A stretch of 64,000 nucleotides of DNA from Protea cynaroides (taxonomy: Eukaryota; Streptophyta; Magnoliopsida; Proteales; Proteaceae), in NCBI GenBank assembly GCA_028583415.1, contig CM053266.1, positions 97,082,377-97,146,376 on the forward strand, written 5' to 3'. A program made the position numbers and the translations under genes. Within the stretch, counting starts at the first letter, position 1, and the number at the start of each line of letters is the position of its first letter. Of the stretch, positions 22,853 through 33,958 are shown piece by piece. The notes under the pieces are model-generated. The model was not told where the DNA came from. It searched no databases and saw nothing but the letters and a program-made list of their open reading frames with translations.

Positions 22853-23727
22853 TTCTTGTTTCCGGTGGTGGTAGTGTTTGAAAATCATAGAACATGTGAG
22901 GCAATCATAATATACATCATTCCCATGTCAAAATCCAATTAATCAATGTAAAATTCTAATTTTCCAAGTCATATAGTCAAAATATTGTATTTTCCATCGT
23001 ATGGTCAATGGTGGGGTCGCAATATATGCGACCATAGGGTATGTGACCTCACAAAACCCTGTCAGCTCACCGAGAGCCAGTGGTCGATCGTGTGGTGGCA
23101 TATTTGGTCGAATTTTGCGACTACACGACCCCAAATCAGGTTTTTAAACCTGGTTTTTGGAGTCATTCTCCACTTTCTCTTTTGCTTTCAACTCAACTAG
23201 CTTCCACTAAGTTGCTACAATGTCGACCACTCGAGTTTGGTGATTCTTTCATCCATTCACGGCCTCCGCTCCGTTCTTTCAAGTATGTTCACTACTGGTT
23301 CTCCTTTTAAAGCTTTCAAAACTAGGTTTTCTCCATTTATCAGGTTTTCTTCAAATTAAAAATTTTTTAACAGTAAGAATGTGATTTTTATTGGGGGCTT
23401 TTGCTATTGGCCACCCAATGGATGAAAGCCCTCAAGAAAATTTGAGTTTCATCCTTTAGTTTATGAGAAACTCGAAATTTTCCATTTTTGACCTAATTTT
23501 TGGGATTCTTCCAAATTGTCAAAATTTCTTCAAATTTGATCTACCTGGTTTAAATTTTCAACTGCATGAGCCTTGCAGGATGGTTTGGGACATTTGTAAA
23601 TCCTCCTGCCTAACTGTTTGGGTGAAAAGTTAGGCTTTTGGCCAAATTTCGCCATTATAATGCCAAAATTTTGAGTTTTTCTCTATATCTAATATCTTGC
23701 TTGTTGGTCTGTGTCTTTGCAGATAAC
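22853..23727 (+). promoter_or_regulatory. Region between B gag start and antisense gene (divergent leader)
   Basis: About 870 bases without a credible protein. It holds a palindrome (23015-23033), several GGTCG words, a pyrimidine-rich likely first exon (about 23160-23285) ending CTTTCAA/GTATGTTC, and a stretch ending TCTTTGCAG just before the antisense ATG. D has the same arrangement (CTTCAA/GTATGC at 40571), so a 5' UTR intron of roughly 440 bases is plausible. Confidence 0.4.
23015..23033. repeat. Palindrome between gag and antisense gene in B
   Basis: GGTCGCA and TGCGACC arms around ATATA. Same core word as the palindromes in the LTRs. Confidence 0.7.
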
Positions 23728-24945
23728 ATGGCTCGCACCAAGGTCCCCAGAGTTCATGATCCTCTTCGCTTCCGGTCTAATGAAGCGGAAACTCAGTATG
23801 CTCGTTATGAGCGTAAAAAGGTGGAAGGGGGTTGTTGTGCAGACTTGGCTAATTTAGCCTTATTTAACGTGGAGGGTTCCTTTGGTGATATGGGTTGGCT
23901 CCCCGTGATATTGTATGAGGGTTGCACCTGTCCTGCACTGGTGAAGCAGTTTTATTGTAATCTCCAGGTAGTGGGTGACCCAGATGATATAGACAGGGGT
24001 AGAGAGCTCAAGATCACTAGCTATGTTAAAGGTGTGGATATCTCCTTTAACTGTCAGGAGTTGACTGATCTCCTGGGTATATCCAATGATGGCCCATTAA
24101 TATACTGTGCACCCAAGGAACCCCAGTTCCTTTCAGTGATGATGCGTGTAGAGATTGACCACTAGCTTCTTAGGGATGATAGTTGGGAGATGAAGGCAAT
24201 CAACATACGGTCGAAACCTCGGGTGTACTGCAAGATTATTCAGCACAACTTGATTCCTCAGAGTGGGCACTATGAAAAGATTTCCCAGTTGACCTAGTAT
24301 CTCTTGTACTTCATCTGCACTAGGCAGCCCGTCTACCTCCTATACATTATTATCAGGACTATGCTCCATGCTACGACGCCTAATCTGAGGGGCAACCTAT
24401 CCTATGGGCGTTTGATCACCACTCTGCTCACTCGCCTACAGGTCGACTTGGTTGATGAGAGGATTCATGAGGACACCTTTTCGACCAACCTTGACTGGGA
24501 GGTCATCTGCAAGATGGGGATGCGAGATGTGCAGGTCAATGACGAGGAAAGGAACACTATGGTGTGTCCCCGTACTCGGGTAGAGGTAGCAGACGCTGAG
24601 GCGGCAGCAGCTGAGGTCCATGGGGGTGATGCTGAGGCGCATGATGATCGGATGTACATGGATGTGGATGCCATACCTCCTCCATCACCACTGCATTCCA
24701 CTGGAGCTGGCCCTTCTCGGATTCCTTCCCACTCAGCTGGTCCTTCGCACCCACCACCAGATGACGTGATGAGGCTGCTGCGTGAGATTCGGGAGGCCTA
24801 GCATGCAACTGATCAGTGGGTGGCAGATCTGGCAGCTAGTCTCCAGGTGACCCAGACTCAGGTAGCCCGGCTTACGAGGGTATATGTCAAGGATTATGAT
24901 CGAGATCGTGAGGCACCTCCTCCTCTAGCACCCCCTGCTCCATGA
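23728..24945 (+). pseudogene. Antisense accessory gene of element B (405 codons, three in-frame stops)
   Basis: Runs opposite to gag-pol, between gag and the 5' LTR. One frame from ATG (MARTKVPRVHDPLRF...) to TGA at 24943, broken only by TAG at 24163, 24295 and 24799; at the last two, D has Gln (CAG). Visible parts: basic N-terminus; ADLANLALFNV; LVKQFYCNLQVVG; a DUF-like core KIIQHNLIPQSGHYEKISQ with hydrophobic segment LLYFICTRQPVYLLYIII and GRLITTLLTRLQVDL; an acidic/Pro-rich linker (DRMYMDVDAIPPPSPLHST); a short helical C-terminus. The core pattern resembles the 'putative plant transposon protein' domain (Transposase_32-like). No catalytic function known. Shared with F and D, so it was carried by the family before these insertions. 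Confidence 0.75.
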
Positions 24946-24976
24946 TGCATTTCATTTCATTTCTTTTCTTGTATTA

Positions 24977-25010
24977 CAGAGTAACTGTCTGGATTGTGGA
25001 CCGTACTCTG
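24977..25010 (+). other. Hairpin with constant loop, B copy
   Basis: Outer arms CAGAGT (24977-24982) and ACTCTG (25005-25010); inner ACTGT/ACCGT with one mismatch; loop CTGGATTGTGG. It lies 32 bases after the antisense gene's stop, and about 185 bases from the PBS on the other strand. Confidence 0.65.
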
Positions 25011-25193
25011 ATTTGGTTTGTTTTATTCGATGTATATATGAAACATGTTTATGTGCATTATTTTCTTTCTTAATTTTTGTCTCATACAACATAGGTGCTT
25101 ATGGTGTGTTCTTATTGAAGCTTTTAAAGTTTATCCTAACTCAGTTCACAAACTTTTCTTTAAGTATACAGGTTTAATAAACAAAACCCGGGC

Positions 25194-25205
25194 GCTCTAA
25201 TACCA
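25194..25205 (-). other. PBS of element B (initiator tRNA-Met type)
   Basis: Minus strand TGGTATTAGAGC, one mismatch to the complement of the plant initiator tRNA-Met 3' end, three bases inside the LTR edge. Confidence 0.85.
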
Positions 25206-25488
25206 AGTTGCCACACCCCAATTCTGAACCAACTAGAATGGTGTGATGAACCGTCTATGATCCAACGGTTCAACCAGGATCTCGAATAGGCCGTTTCCCT
25301 TTGCTTAAACCATATACATCTACAACCATAATCAGAGTAAATAAACAATAGCGAAAGTCTTTAATATTAATGAACTGAGTATCTAACAATGATAACAAAA
25401 ATAAAGTATCCAATTATCTCCAAAAGACTATGACATAAAATAAAATAAATTAATCAATTACATGTTCTGAATAATCCAACAAATAAAT

Positions 25489-25610
25489 CTAATAAAAAAT
25501 GCATGAGTTGCACTCGCACGACGAATCATGCGACTCCATCACAGCTTTCATATCCATCGCTGCATCATGTCTGTACATCGGAGCATTCACAGTAGGACCT
25601 ACATCACCAA
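25489..25610 (-). CDS. Conserved small LTR reading frame, B 5' LTR copy
   Basis: Same frame and stop as the 3' copy, tail HDSSCECNSCIFY. Compared with the 3' LTR it has lost exactly 12 bases (four codons) around the EDY region, so the frame is kept. Open upstream to an ATG at 25731 (80 residues in total). As this is the 5' LTR, the frame would lie in the leader of the genomic RNA. Confidence 0.5.
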
Positions 25611-27054
25611 CTAAAAATATTTGACGTCGAAAGGGTGAGCACACGTCATGGCTCAATGAGCAAACAAAACAATACAATAAACATATGCATGCATTCAATT
25701 CATATCTTTGGTCTGGTTTATAAGTTTGCAATGTGCAATAGAAAGGATAGGTGGCCGTCGCACCTCAATACACGAGTGTGTGAAGCCGCCCAATGGATCA
25801 AACACCATTGCCGTCCCACATGCACCCATCATGGAATAGAGATAGAGCTAAAGTCTCTGGATCAAACACCGCATGACACTTCCCCTGATGCCCTATCCAA
25901 CACGTAAGACCCTATTGGCGAGGGCTTGCAAACTAGGTTCGCAATCCTAATTTCAAACAGTGTATCCAAGGCCTCACCCAGCATCCCTCAATACGTCCAT
26001 AGAGATAGAGCTAAGGTCCCCTGATAGAGTCAGAGACTACAAGGTCCGAAACCACTTCCCCTGATGCCCTACGACGTAATAGTTCTGCTAAGGTAATGGC
26101 GATACGACGATATCAGTGGACAAGACTTGAGTAGAGATAGAGCTAGAGTCTGGTGATCAGGATGAACCACAGTGTCACGTTCACCCCCTAATTCCCCACT
26201 CACATCAAGTACACTAACCACACACATACATTGACATGCCTATTCCTAGCATCATCATCACATCATGTTATAAATAAACGGAATTAAATATGCATGAGAA
26301 GTAATAACAAGAATATTGGATGACATGTAAAATGCACATTACAATCATACAAGCATAGAATCATTCATGATAATGGACTCAACAAATAAAAATAGTTTAT
26401 TATTAGCCAATTAATTTAGTTCTTGTTCCCACACCTTTGGTTGGTAGTAGATCCTCGTTCAAGCTTTGTAAATATCTTTTAAACCACTTGAAAACCTAAC
26501 AAATTTATAGATTTTAAATTAAAATTAATTCTCATGAATTTAGACTAACAGAAACTGAGGGGTCACAAGTGTGGCAGCATCTGTGGTCTCAGTTTCTGTG
26601 ACCACAGGGTGTATGGTCGAATATGTGTGTCTCACGTGGTCCCATATCATGCGACCACACGTGTGACCACACGTGTGATTGTCAATTTTTTCACTCTCAA
26701 CTCCATTCCTTCATGTTTGGATTCCTTGGCTTATCATTATAGCCCTTCCTATGATTGTTCTATGGCTCCGAATTAATATTTTATACACAATCCATTGTCC
26801 ACATAATTCTTTCCATGGATTCTCTTGGAATTTGTTCCATGGATTGATGATTGGGGTCTCACTTAATCCCATCTCCTTCATGATCTTTTCTAGACTTTCC
26901 ATTGACAAGGGGAATGTTTTCATACCTTAAGCTTGTTGAAGATTTAGAGGTTTTTCTCTGAATTTCCCCTTCAATTCTCCTTCTCTTCCTTTCTTTTTCT
27001 TTCTCTCACTTTTAGTTTGAGTTTTAAAAGGACAAAAGAGGCTAAGGGATGTCC

Positions 27055-27062
27055 TATTTATA
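27055..27062 (-). promoter_or_regulatory. TATA box of B 5' LTR
   Basis: TATAAATA on the minus strand in the context CCTCTATAAATAGG. About 130 bases upstream of the donor-like site. Likely promoter of the genomic transcript. Confidence 0.8.
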
Positions 27063-27426
27063 GAGGAAAACCATCCTAATAAGCCTTACCTAGTTTAGGA
27101 AAGAACCCCCTTTGGATTAGGAAGGTTTCCTAAACTCGGTTTCTGTCTGAGTTCTGTGTGGTCGCAGGTGGGGTCGCATAACCCGTGGACCACACCCTCT
27201 GAAACATGCGACCACACGACTTAATTTCCAGTGGTTGCATTATTTTGAGGTGTGGTCGACCACACCTATTTAGGTATGCGACCACACCCTCGTAATTGAC
27301 TGTTTTTGGGTTCAATTTCATACCTGGTCTCATGGTTTCTTCACTTACTTGGTCCGCTTGGCCCGACCATGATAGGAAGACCTGATACAAGGTGGTAAGA
27401 CCGGTTAGTTCGATACGGGTCTTACA

Positions 27427-27974
27427 AACACAGTAGGTACGATGTCTCCTTGATGCTCTACATGTCCGATGAGATCAATAATGATAGGAGATCCTATAGC
27501 TTCTTGACTCTGTAGTAATGTTCGAGCAATGATGCAATATTGATAGACTCATCTCCTCCATGTTTTTGCTTCATCACCTTCAAGTTCTTTCTTGCATAGG
27601 TATCTATCATGGGTTGTAATTTTAATCTCTGGTCTTGTACAAACAATCTTGCATCTTCTTCATTCCAACCGAAGAAGTCTTTTATTATTTACGTATAATC
27701 TCTCTTAGCGATGTCTAAACATATTTCTTTTTGGTGGATAAAGGAGACATGCTCTGAATTCTTCAATAGTAGGGCATAATTCGGCTTCACCAAACCTGAA
27801 TACATGAGCTATTGGATCCCAGCATTGAATAGCTACTTTTAGTAAACCTGGGCACAATTTTACTTTCGTCATTTGGAGGAGGATGTCCAAGTGAATCTTC
27901 TCTAAAAATGAATGATTTTCAGTAAATTTCATATGCCAACTCCAATTCTTAAAGGCTTTATCCATCTTCACCAT
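27427..27974 (-). pseudogene. T1 accessory ORF, N-terminal part
   Basis: Minus strand, downstream of T1 integrase and in the same direction as pol. Starts MVKMDKAFKNWSWHMKF (27974), then LLKVAIQCWDPIAHVFRFG and ELCPTIEEFRACLLYP, a pattern I associate with plant DUF7745/mobile-domain proteins. After a stop at 27705 coding-like sequence continues in another frame (DFFGWNEEDARLFVQDQRLK, then ESINIASLLEHYYRVKKL) up to the B insertion at 27427 and resumes at 15704. Ogre-type elements are known to carry extra ORFs, but usually upstream of gag; here it is 3' of pol. Function unknown. Confidence 0.55.
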
Positions 27975-28701
27975 GTTGTTTGACGAGTAAAAGCTCTAGA
28001 GTGCTCTCCAAAGTTGACCTGTAGAAAATCCTAACCTACAATAAAATTAGTAGGAAAATCATTAGAACTTTCTTACAATGTAATTGTTAGACACATTGAA
28101 AGCCTTAGTGAGTTGTGCATAAATATGTGCATATGCATGACCTTGTCTAGGCCTAAGTTTCAAAATCAAAGACAGGTGAGCGAGGATGAAGACCAAACTC
28201 GACTAATAAGAAGCTATCCGATGAGTTTCCCATCAGGAGGATCTTTTGGTTATTTATGTAAAATGATTGATCCCTCCGATACCATTTTACGGGCTTGAAA
28301 AGGAAGGGCTCTTTGGAATCTTTGGATGCCGTTGAATGTAATGAATGACAGATAAGAGTTCCAGCCAGATTTATCATTATTATTATTTTTAGATTGACAT
28401 GCTCACTAGGGTCAATATCAAAAGACGTAAAAGATGGGATTTTTATGTGACTCTTAGGAAATCCGTTAGATAGATGAACATATGAAATAGCTTAGCCAGA
28501 AACCATGAAGTTCTTCCTTTAATTATGACGAGATTATGAAACCATTCCTGAGTGGGAGGATGTAGTAGCCTCTTTGAAGAATCCAACCCAATCTATTGTA
28601 AAGTCCTCCAAATATAGTTTCATTTTTGGCTTCCGTGAATGAAAAGAGCAACTGCACTCTCTAGTTTTTTTATTTTTTATTTTTTTTAAATAGTGCAGAT
28701 G
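27975..28701 (-). other. T1 stretch between integrase end and accessory ORF
   Basis: No credible protein. It contains a T-rich run near 28664-28690. Short frames on either strand have no recognisable motif. Confidence 0.4.
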
Positions 28702-29950
28702 CTAGATATAATATTGTTTTACCTGATCAAGGTTGGTCAGATATTGTAACTCTTTACCGTCTAGATCTGTCAACTGAACTGCCTTTCTAGGTAGGATTTC
28801 TTTCACTATGAATGGACCACTCCAGTTTAGATGAAATTTATCCCTGGAGTCATGGATAGGTGCTCTTTGCTCCTTCAGTACTAGATCTCCCACTGCCAAG
28901 TGACGAATACGGACCTTCTTATTAAAAGTGGTGGCCATTCTTTGTTAGTACTTCTTTGCATTGTTAGCCACTTTCATTATCCTTTCATCAATAAGGTTCA
29001 ACTCATCATAACGGGATCAGAGCAATTCAGCTTCAGGGTTTTTGGACTTCCATTTCAGCAATGGATACGATTTCATCTTAGTACTTCCATTTCTACTAGG
29101 AGTACTACTTCCATACCATATACTAAAGAGTAAGGTGTCGCTCCAGTAGATGTCCTTATAGAAGTCCTGTATGCCCATAATTTATATGGTAGCCTGTCTG
29201 CCCAGTTACCATGTATTTTTGTCATTTTTTGGAGGATGGCCATGCCATTCTTGTTGGCTGCCTCTACTGCTCCATTTGTCTGAAGACGATAAGGGGAGGA
29301 ATGATGCCTTTGGATGTTAAACTTCTCACATAGCTCTTATACCTTTCCTCTAAAGTGTTGACCTTGATCATGGTGGAATTTGGCTACCTTATTTGTCGTG
29401 AGTTTAGCATATGACTGAGCTTCTACCCACTTGGTAAAATAGTCGATGGCTACTAAGATGAAATCGTATCCATTTTACGCTTTTGGATGAATCTTTTCAA
29501 TCATATATATACCCCTTGTTGAGAATCGCCAAGGTGAACCAAGATTGTGCAATTTTGTAGGCGGTATATGTGTTAGGTTGGTAAAGATCTGGCATTTGTG
29601 GTACTTCTTTACGAACTCCGCATAATCTGTTTCCATCGTGTTGCAATAGTACCCCATTCTCAGGATTTTCTTTGCAAGCATCCTAGCTTTCATGTGTTGT
29701 CCACAGACTCCTTGATGTATTTGTTCAATGAGGGTTTGTGCTTGCTCTTCATCAACACAGACCAGTTGTACCCCATCATATGATCTTTTGTATAGGATAT
29801 CTTCACAGAGGATGAACTGTGAAACGTATTGTCTCAATGTTTTCTTCTCTCCTATTGTAGCATCTGCATGATATTTGCCTTCTCTAATAAAGACCACTAT
29901 AGGTGCAAACCAAGGTCTTCCATCAATTGTCAATGCATCAACTTTTGCAT
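28702..29950 (-). pseudogene. T1 integrase
   Basis: Zinc-binding region in 29933-29475 (HQGVCGQHMKARMLAKK ... KKYHKCQIF, HHCC type), core in broken frames (about 29460-28960, with DQGQHFRGKV and NGAVEAANKN, the latter holding the catalytic Glu), and C-terminal NKKVRIRHLAVGDLVLKEQR ... LTNLDQVKQYY (28938-28702). The C-terminus matches C 60380-60600 closely, showing that T1 and C are the same family. Frameshifts break the core. Confidence 0.8.
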
Positions 29951-30430
29951 ATGTCGACTACCTTCTTCTTTGTATCATCAAGGGTCTTGTACGTTCGACA
30001 AGATTACCACTGATCATTGAAGCCAAGGTGGCCAATGCATCAGCGTATTTATTTGTGTCCCTTGTGGAATAGTCAAATGCTATCTCTGTGAAGCTCTGAG
30101 CCAAACTAATTGCATGCTACTGATAAGGTATCAATTTTTCATCCTTGGTTTTCCAATCCCCTCTAACTTGGTAGATGAAAATGGATGAATCCCCATACAC
30201 TTTCAACTTCGTAATGCCTATTGTGAGTGCAGCTTTGAGCCCATGATGAAAGCTTCATATTCCACTGTAATGTTTGTACACTCGAACTCTAATCGGAGCG
30301 AAAATGGTAAGAATTCTCCTTTTGGATCTATAAGTAATACCTCAGCTCCGCACCCTCTATGGTTGGTAGCTCCGTCAAAGAACATCATCCATGTAACTTA
30401 TTTCTTTTCCTCTTCGGCCATGTGAACCTA
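29951..30430 (-). pseudogene. T1 second (archaeal-type) RNase H
   Basis: Broken frames on the minus strand corresponding to C 58860-59200 (FFDGA motif, an E-x-E/YEA segment, and the conserved 'L.VY.DS..I' region). The extra RNase H is the hallmark of the Tat lineage. Confidence 0.6.
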
Positions 30431-30690
30431 TTCATTAGGGAATACATCTTCTATGTTTTTGAGATTATCCCTGACTGGGTGAGCGGACAGATGTTCAGCA
30501 ATTGCACTTTCCTTAATGGATTTCTATGTGACATATGTAATATCTAATTCAGACAACAATAGTAGCCATTAAGCCAGTCTTCCAGTCAGCGCTGGCTTTT
30601 CAAATAGATACTTTAATGGGTCCATACTTGAAATGAGTATGATGGGGTACAATAACATGTAATGTCTCAACCTTTTAGTTACCCAGACTA
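30431..30690 (-). pseudogene. T1 RNase H, C-terminal half (right of the D insertion)
   Basis: Minus strand from 30690 reads WVTKRLRHYML, then ILISSMDPLKYLFEKP, the direct continuation of the sequence that stops at 44902. The same run is uninterrupted in C (about 58590-58680). The last five bases, GACTA, are the left TSD copy of element D. Confidence 0.8.
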
Positions 30691-30942
30691 TGTCACTCCC
30701 TAATTCCACACTATTCAGAATGGTGTGATGAACCGCTAATAAACCAATGGTTCAATCAGGATCTCGAATAGGCTATGTCCGTTTGCTTAAACCATACACA
30801 TCCACAACCATAATCAGAGTAAATAAACAATAGCAAAAGTTTTATATATTAAATGAACTAAGAGTTTAATGATGATAATATTAGATAAAATATTTAATTA
30901 TCTTCAAAAATACTAAGACATAAAATAAAATAATATAATCAA

Positions 30943-31106
30943 TTACATCGTCTGTACAATTTGAATAAAAATGTAATAGAAAACACAAGAGTTGCACTCG
31001 CATGCCGAATCATGCGACTCCATCATAACTTCAGTGTCCATTGCCGCCGCATGTCCATACATCGGAGCATTTATATAGTCTTTTATGGTGGTACCTGCAT
31101 CATCAA
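30943..31106 (-). CDS. Conserved small LTR reading frame, D 3' LTR copy (stop lost)
   Basis: KDYINAPMYGHAAAMD and the tail HDSACECNSCVFY are kept. The usual TAG is TAC, so the frame runs on for 11 further residues. Upstream open to an ATG at 31227. Acceptor-like ATTTTTAG ends at 31107. Confidence 0.45.
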
Positions 31107-32673
31107 CTAAAAATATTCGACGTCGAAAGGGTGAGCACACATCACGACTCATTGAGCAAACAAAACAATGCAACAAACATATGCATGCATTCAATTCATA
31201 TCTTTGGTCTGGTTCATAAGTTTGCAATGTGCTATAGAAAGGATAGGTGGCTCCGCACCTCTATACACGAATGTGTGGAACCATCCAATGGACTAAACAC
31301 CATTGCTGCCCCCACATGCACCCACCATGGAATAGAGATAGTGCTAAAGCACTTAGGACTGCACCGCATCACACTTCCCCTGATACTCTATCCATACCAA
31401 CACGTAAGCCCCTGTTGGAGAGGGCTTGCAAACTAGGCTCGCAACTAACCAATCTTAATGTCAAACAGTGTATCCAAGGCCTCACCCCAGCATCCCTCAA
31501 TACGTCCATAGAGATAGAGCTAAGGCCCCCCGACAGAGTCAGAGACTACATGGTCCGAGACCACCTCCCCTGATGCCCTACGACATAATAGTTCTGCTAA
31601 GGTAATGGCGATACGATGATGCTAGTGGACAAGACATGAGTAGAGATAGAGCTAGAGTCCGGTGGCCAGATGAACCACAATTTCATGTCCTCCCCCTGAT
31701 GCTCCACTCACATCAAGTACACTAACCACATACATACATTCACATGCCTATTCCTAGCATCATCATCATCATCATGTTATAATAAATGAAATTAAATATG
31801 CATGAACAATAATAATAGGAATAGTGGATGACATGTGATATGCACATTACAATCATACAAGCATAAAATCATTCATAGTACTAGACTCAATAAATAAAAA
31901 CAATTTATTATTAGCCAATTAGTTTAGGTCTTGTTCCCTCGTCTTTGGTTGAGCATAGATCCTCGTTCAAGCTTTATGAATCACTTTTAAATTCAATAGA
32001 AAGACCTAACAAGTCGATAGATTTTAATTAGAATTAATTCTGATATATTTTAAACTAACTGAAATCGTAGGGTCGCAGGTAGGGTAGCACCTAGGGTAGA
32101 AGATTCTGCGACCCTAGGGTGCAGGGTCGGACGGGGTCGGATACCATTCGACCCTACGTGTAAGACCCGTATCAATCTAACACGGTCTTACCACTTTGAA
32201 CCAGGTCTACCTATCGTGGTCGAGCCAAATGGACCAAGTACGTGAAGGAGATCGTGATCTCAGGTATTAAATCGACCCAAAAACACTTAAATAAAGGGGA
32301 GGGTCGCATACCCATCAACGGAGGGTCAGACCCCCCAAGATAGAAAGTCAGACCCCCTGTTTTACAGAGGAGGTCGAACACTTTAGGAACTAAGGGTCGA
32401 CGGGATCATCGACCCCCTCATCGACCCTCAGTTTTCGCCGAAAATAGAATTAGAAAATTTTCATAATTTTGGTTGGGGCTCTTTCCTAATCTCAAAGGGA
32501 CTTATTTTAGGATGTTTCTACTCTATTTTAAGGACTTCCCTAGGCCTCTTTCACTCCTTTTAGTACCCTAATTGAATTGAGAGAAAGAGAAGAGAAGGAA
32601 GAGAGGAAGAAGAGAAGGAACGGAGAGAAGAAGATAAAGGAGAAGAGTTGTAGAGGAGGAGTGTTCTTCTCAG

Positions 32674-33958
32674 GTAAGAATACTAATCCTATGAATTTCG
32701 TGAGACTTAGAATAGTTGAAGGAAGATGTAGGAGAAACCCAATCCATCCATCCATGGTTAGGTTTCAATGGAAACCATGGAGGATATCAATTAGACTATA
32801 TATTGGGTGAAGAGAAGTTTTAATCCATAGAAAGTATGTAGAATGGACTATGGAAGAAGCCATAGGAGTTAAACAAGGAAGAATGGATCAAAACATGAAA
32901 ATATAGACCAAAACCAGAGGTGGTCGCACATAGGGTCGATAGACCCATCGACCTTGATATCGACCCTATTACAGGGGGTCGTAGTATACTGCTACCCTAC
33001 CTGCGACCCATCCTGTGACCCTATAGATAACAGCAAGTTAGAAAATTGAAATTAAATCTAATTAAATTCTATCAACTTTGTTAGGTCTTCTAGTAATATA
33101 ATATCAATATAAAGGTGATTCTTAAAGCTTGAAAGAGGATCTACTAGCAAGCTAAGGTGAGGAAACAAGACCTACATTAATTGGTTAATAATAAACTACT
33201 TTTATTTTCATGAGTCCAATGCCATGCTTGATTCTATGCGAATATGCTTGTAATGTGCATTCAACATGTCATCCAAAATTCCTGCTATTATTGTTCATGC
33301 ATATTTAATTTTGTTTACTTATAACATGATGATGATGATTGATGCTAGGAATAGGCATGTGAATGTTTGTGTGTGGTTAGTGTGCTTGATGTGAGTAGGG
33401 CATCAGGGTAAGTGTTAGGCAGTGTTTGATCCGGGCACTTTAGCTCTATCTCTAACTCAAGTCTTGTGCAATAGCATCGTCGTATCGCCATTACCTTAGC
33501 AAAACTATTGCGATGTAGGGCATCAAGGAGGGTGTCGGTCCTTGAGTCCTATACTCTACCGAGGGGCCTTAGCTCTATCTCTATGGGTGCTCTGAGGGAT
33601 GCTGGGGTGAGGCCTTGGATACACTATTTGACATTAGGATTGGTTAGTAGCGAGCCCCGTTTGCAGCCCTAGCCATCAGGTGTTTATTTGTTGGTATGGA
33701 ATTGTGCATCGATAAACGTGACCTTCATTGTACAATGTTCATTTTGGGTGCTGTGGGCGACGGTGAGAGGTTCATCGGGGGTATCCACACTCTCATGCAT
33801 AGAGGTGCGGCGGGCACCTATCCTTTCTATAGTATAGTGCAAACCTAAAACCAGACCAAAGATATGAATTGAATCGCATGCATATGTATTGTTGCATTGT
33901 TTTGTTTGCTCACTGAGCCATGATATGTGCTCACCCTCTCGACGTCGAATATTTTCAG
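32674..33958 (+). other. Candidate intron within LTR E
   Basis: Donor CAG/GTAAGA at 32671-32679 is a near-perfect plant donor after a purine-rich exon-like stretch. Acceptor ATTTTCAG ends at 33958, directly before the small conserved frame. Length 1285. The equivalent donor in B 5', D 5' and D 3' LTRs is AAG/GTATGA, and the acceptor is ATTTTTAG, so both edges are conserved while E differs by changes that keep splice-site identity. Confidence 0.45.

Larger units (their letters stand above)
15705..27426 (-). mobile_element. Element B: full-length Tekay-like LTR retrotransposon, 11.7 kb
   Basis: Two LTRs (15705-18113 and 25209-27426) with TG...CA ends flank PPT, chromodomain, INT, RNase H, RT, protease, gag, an antisense accessory gene and a tRNA-Met-type PBS, all in the minus-strand order of a chromovirus. 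TSDs are AATAC (15700-15704) and AACAC (27427-27431), differing at one base. The first ~200 bases of the two LTRs differ at about 6% of positions by eye, so B is the youngest full element here. It interrupts the accessory ORF of T1. Coding is broken throughout, so B is not autonomous. Confidence 0.92.
25209..27426 (-). repeat. 5' LTR of element B
   Basis: 2218 bp, TGCCACACC...GGGTCTTACA. TATA box at 27055-27062, donor-like AAG/GTATGA (intron side starts 26925), acceptor-like ATTTTTAG (ends 25611), single palindrome near 26636, small conserved frame 25489-25610. Adjacent to the PBS on one side and TSD AACAC on the other. Confidence 0.92.

Noticed and set aside
32577..32810. Plus-strand 77-codon frame MREREEKEERKK...
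   Set aside because: Purine-rich first exon-like stretch of LTR E; contains the donor site and no conserved residues.
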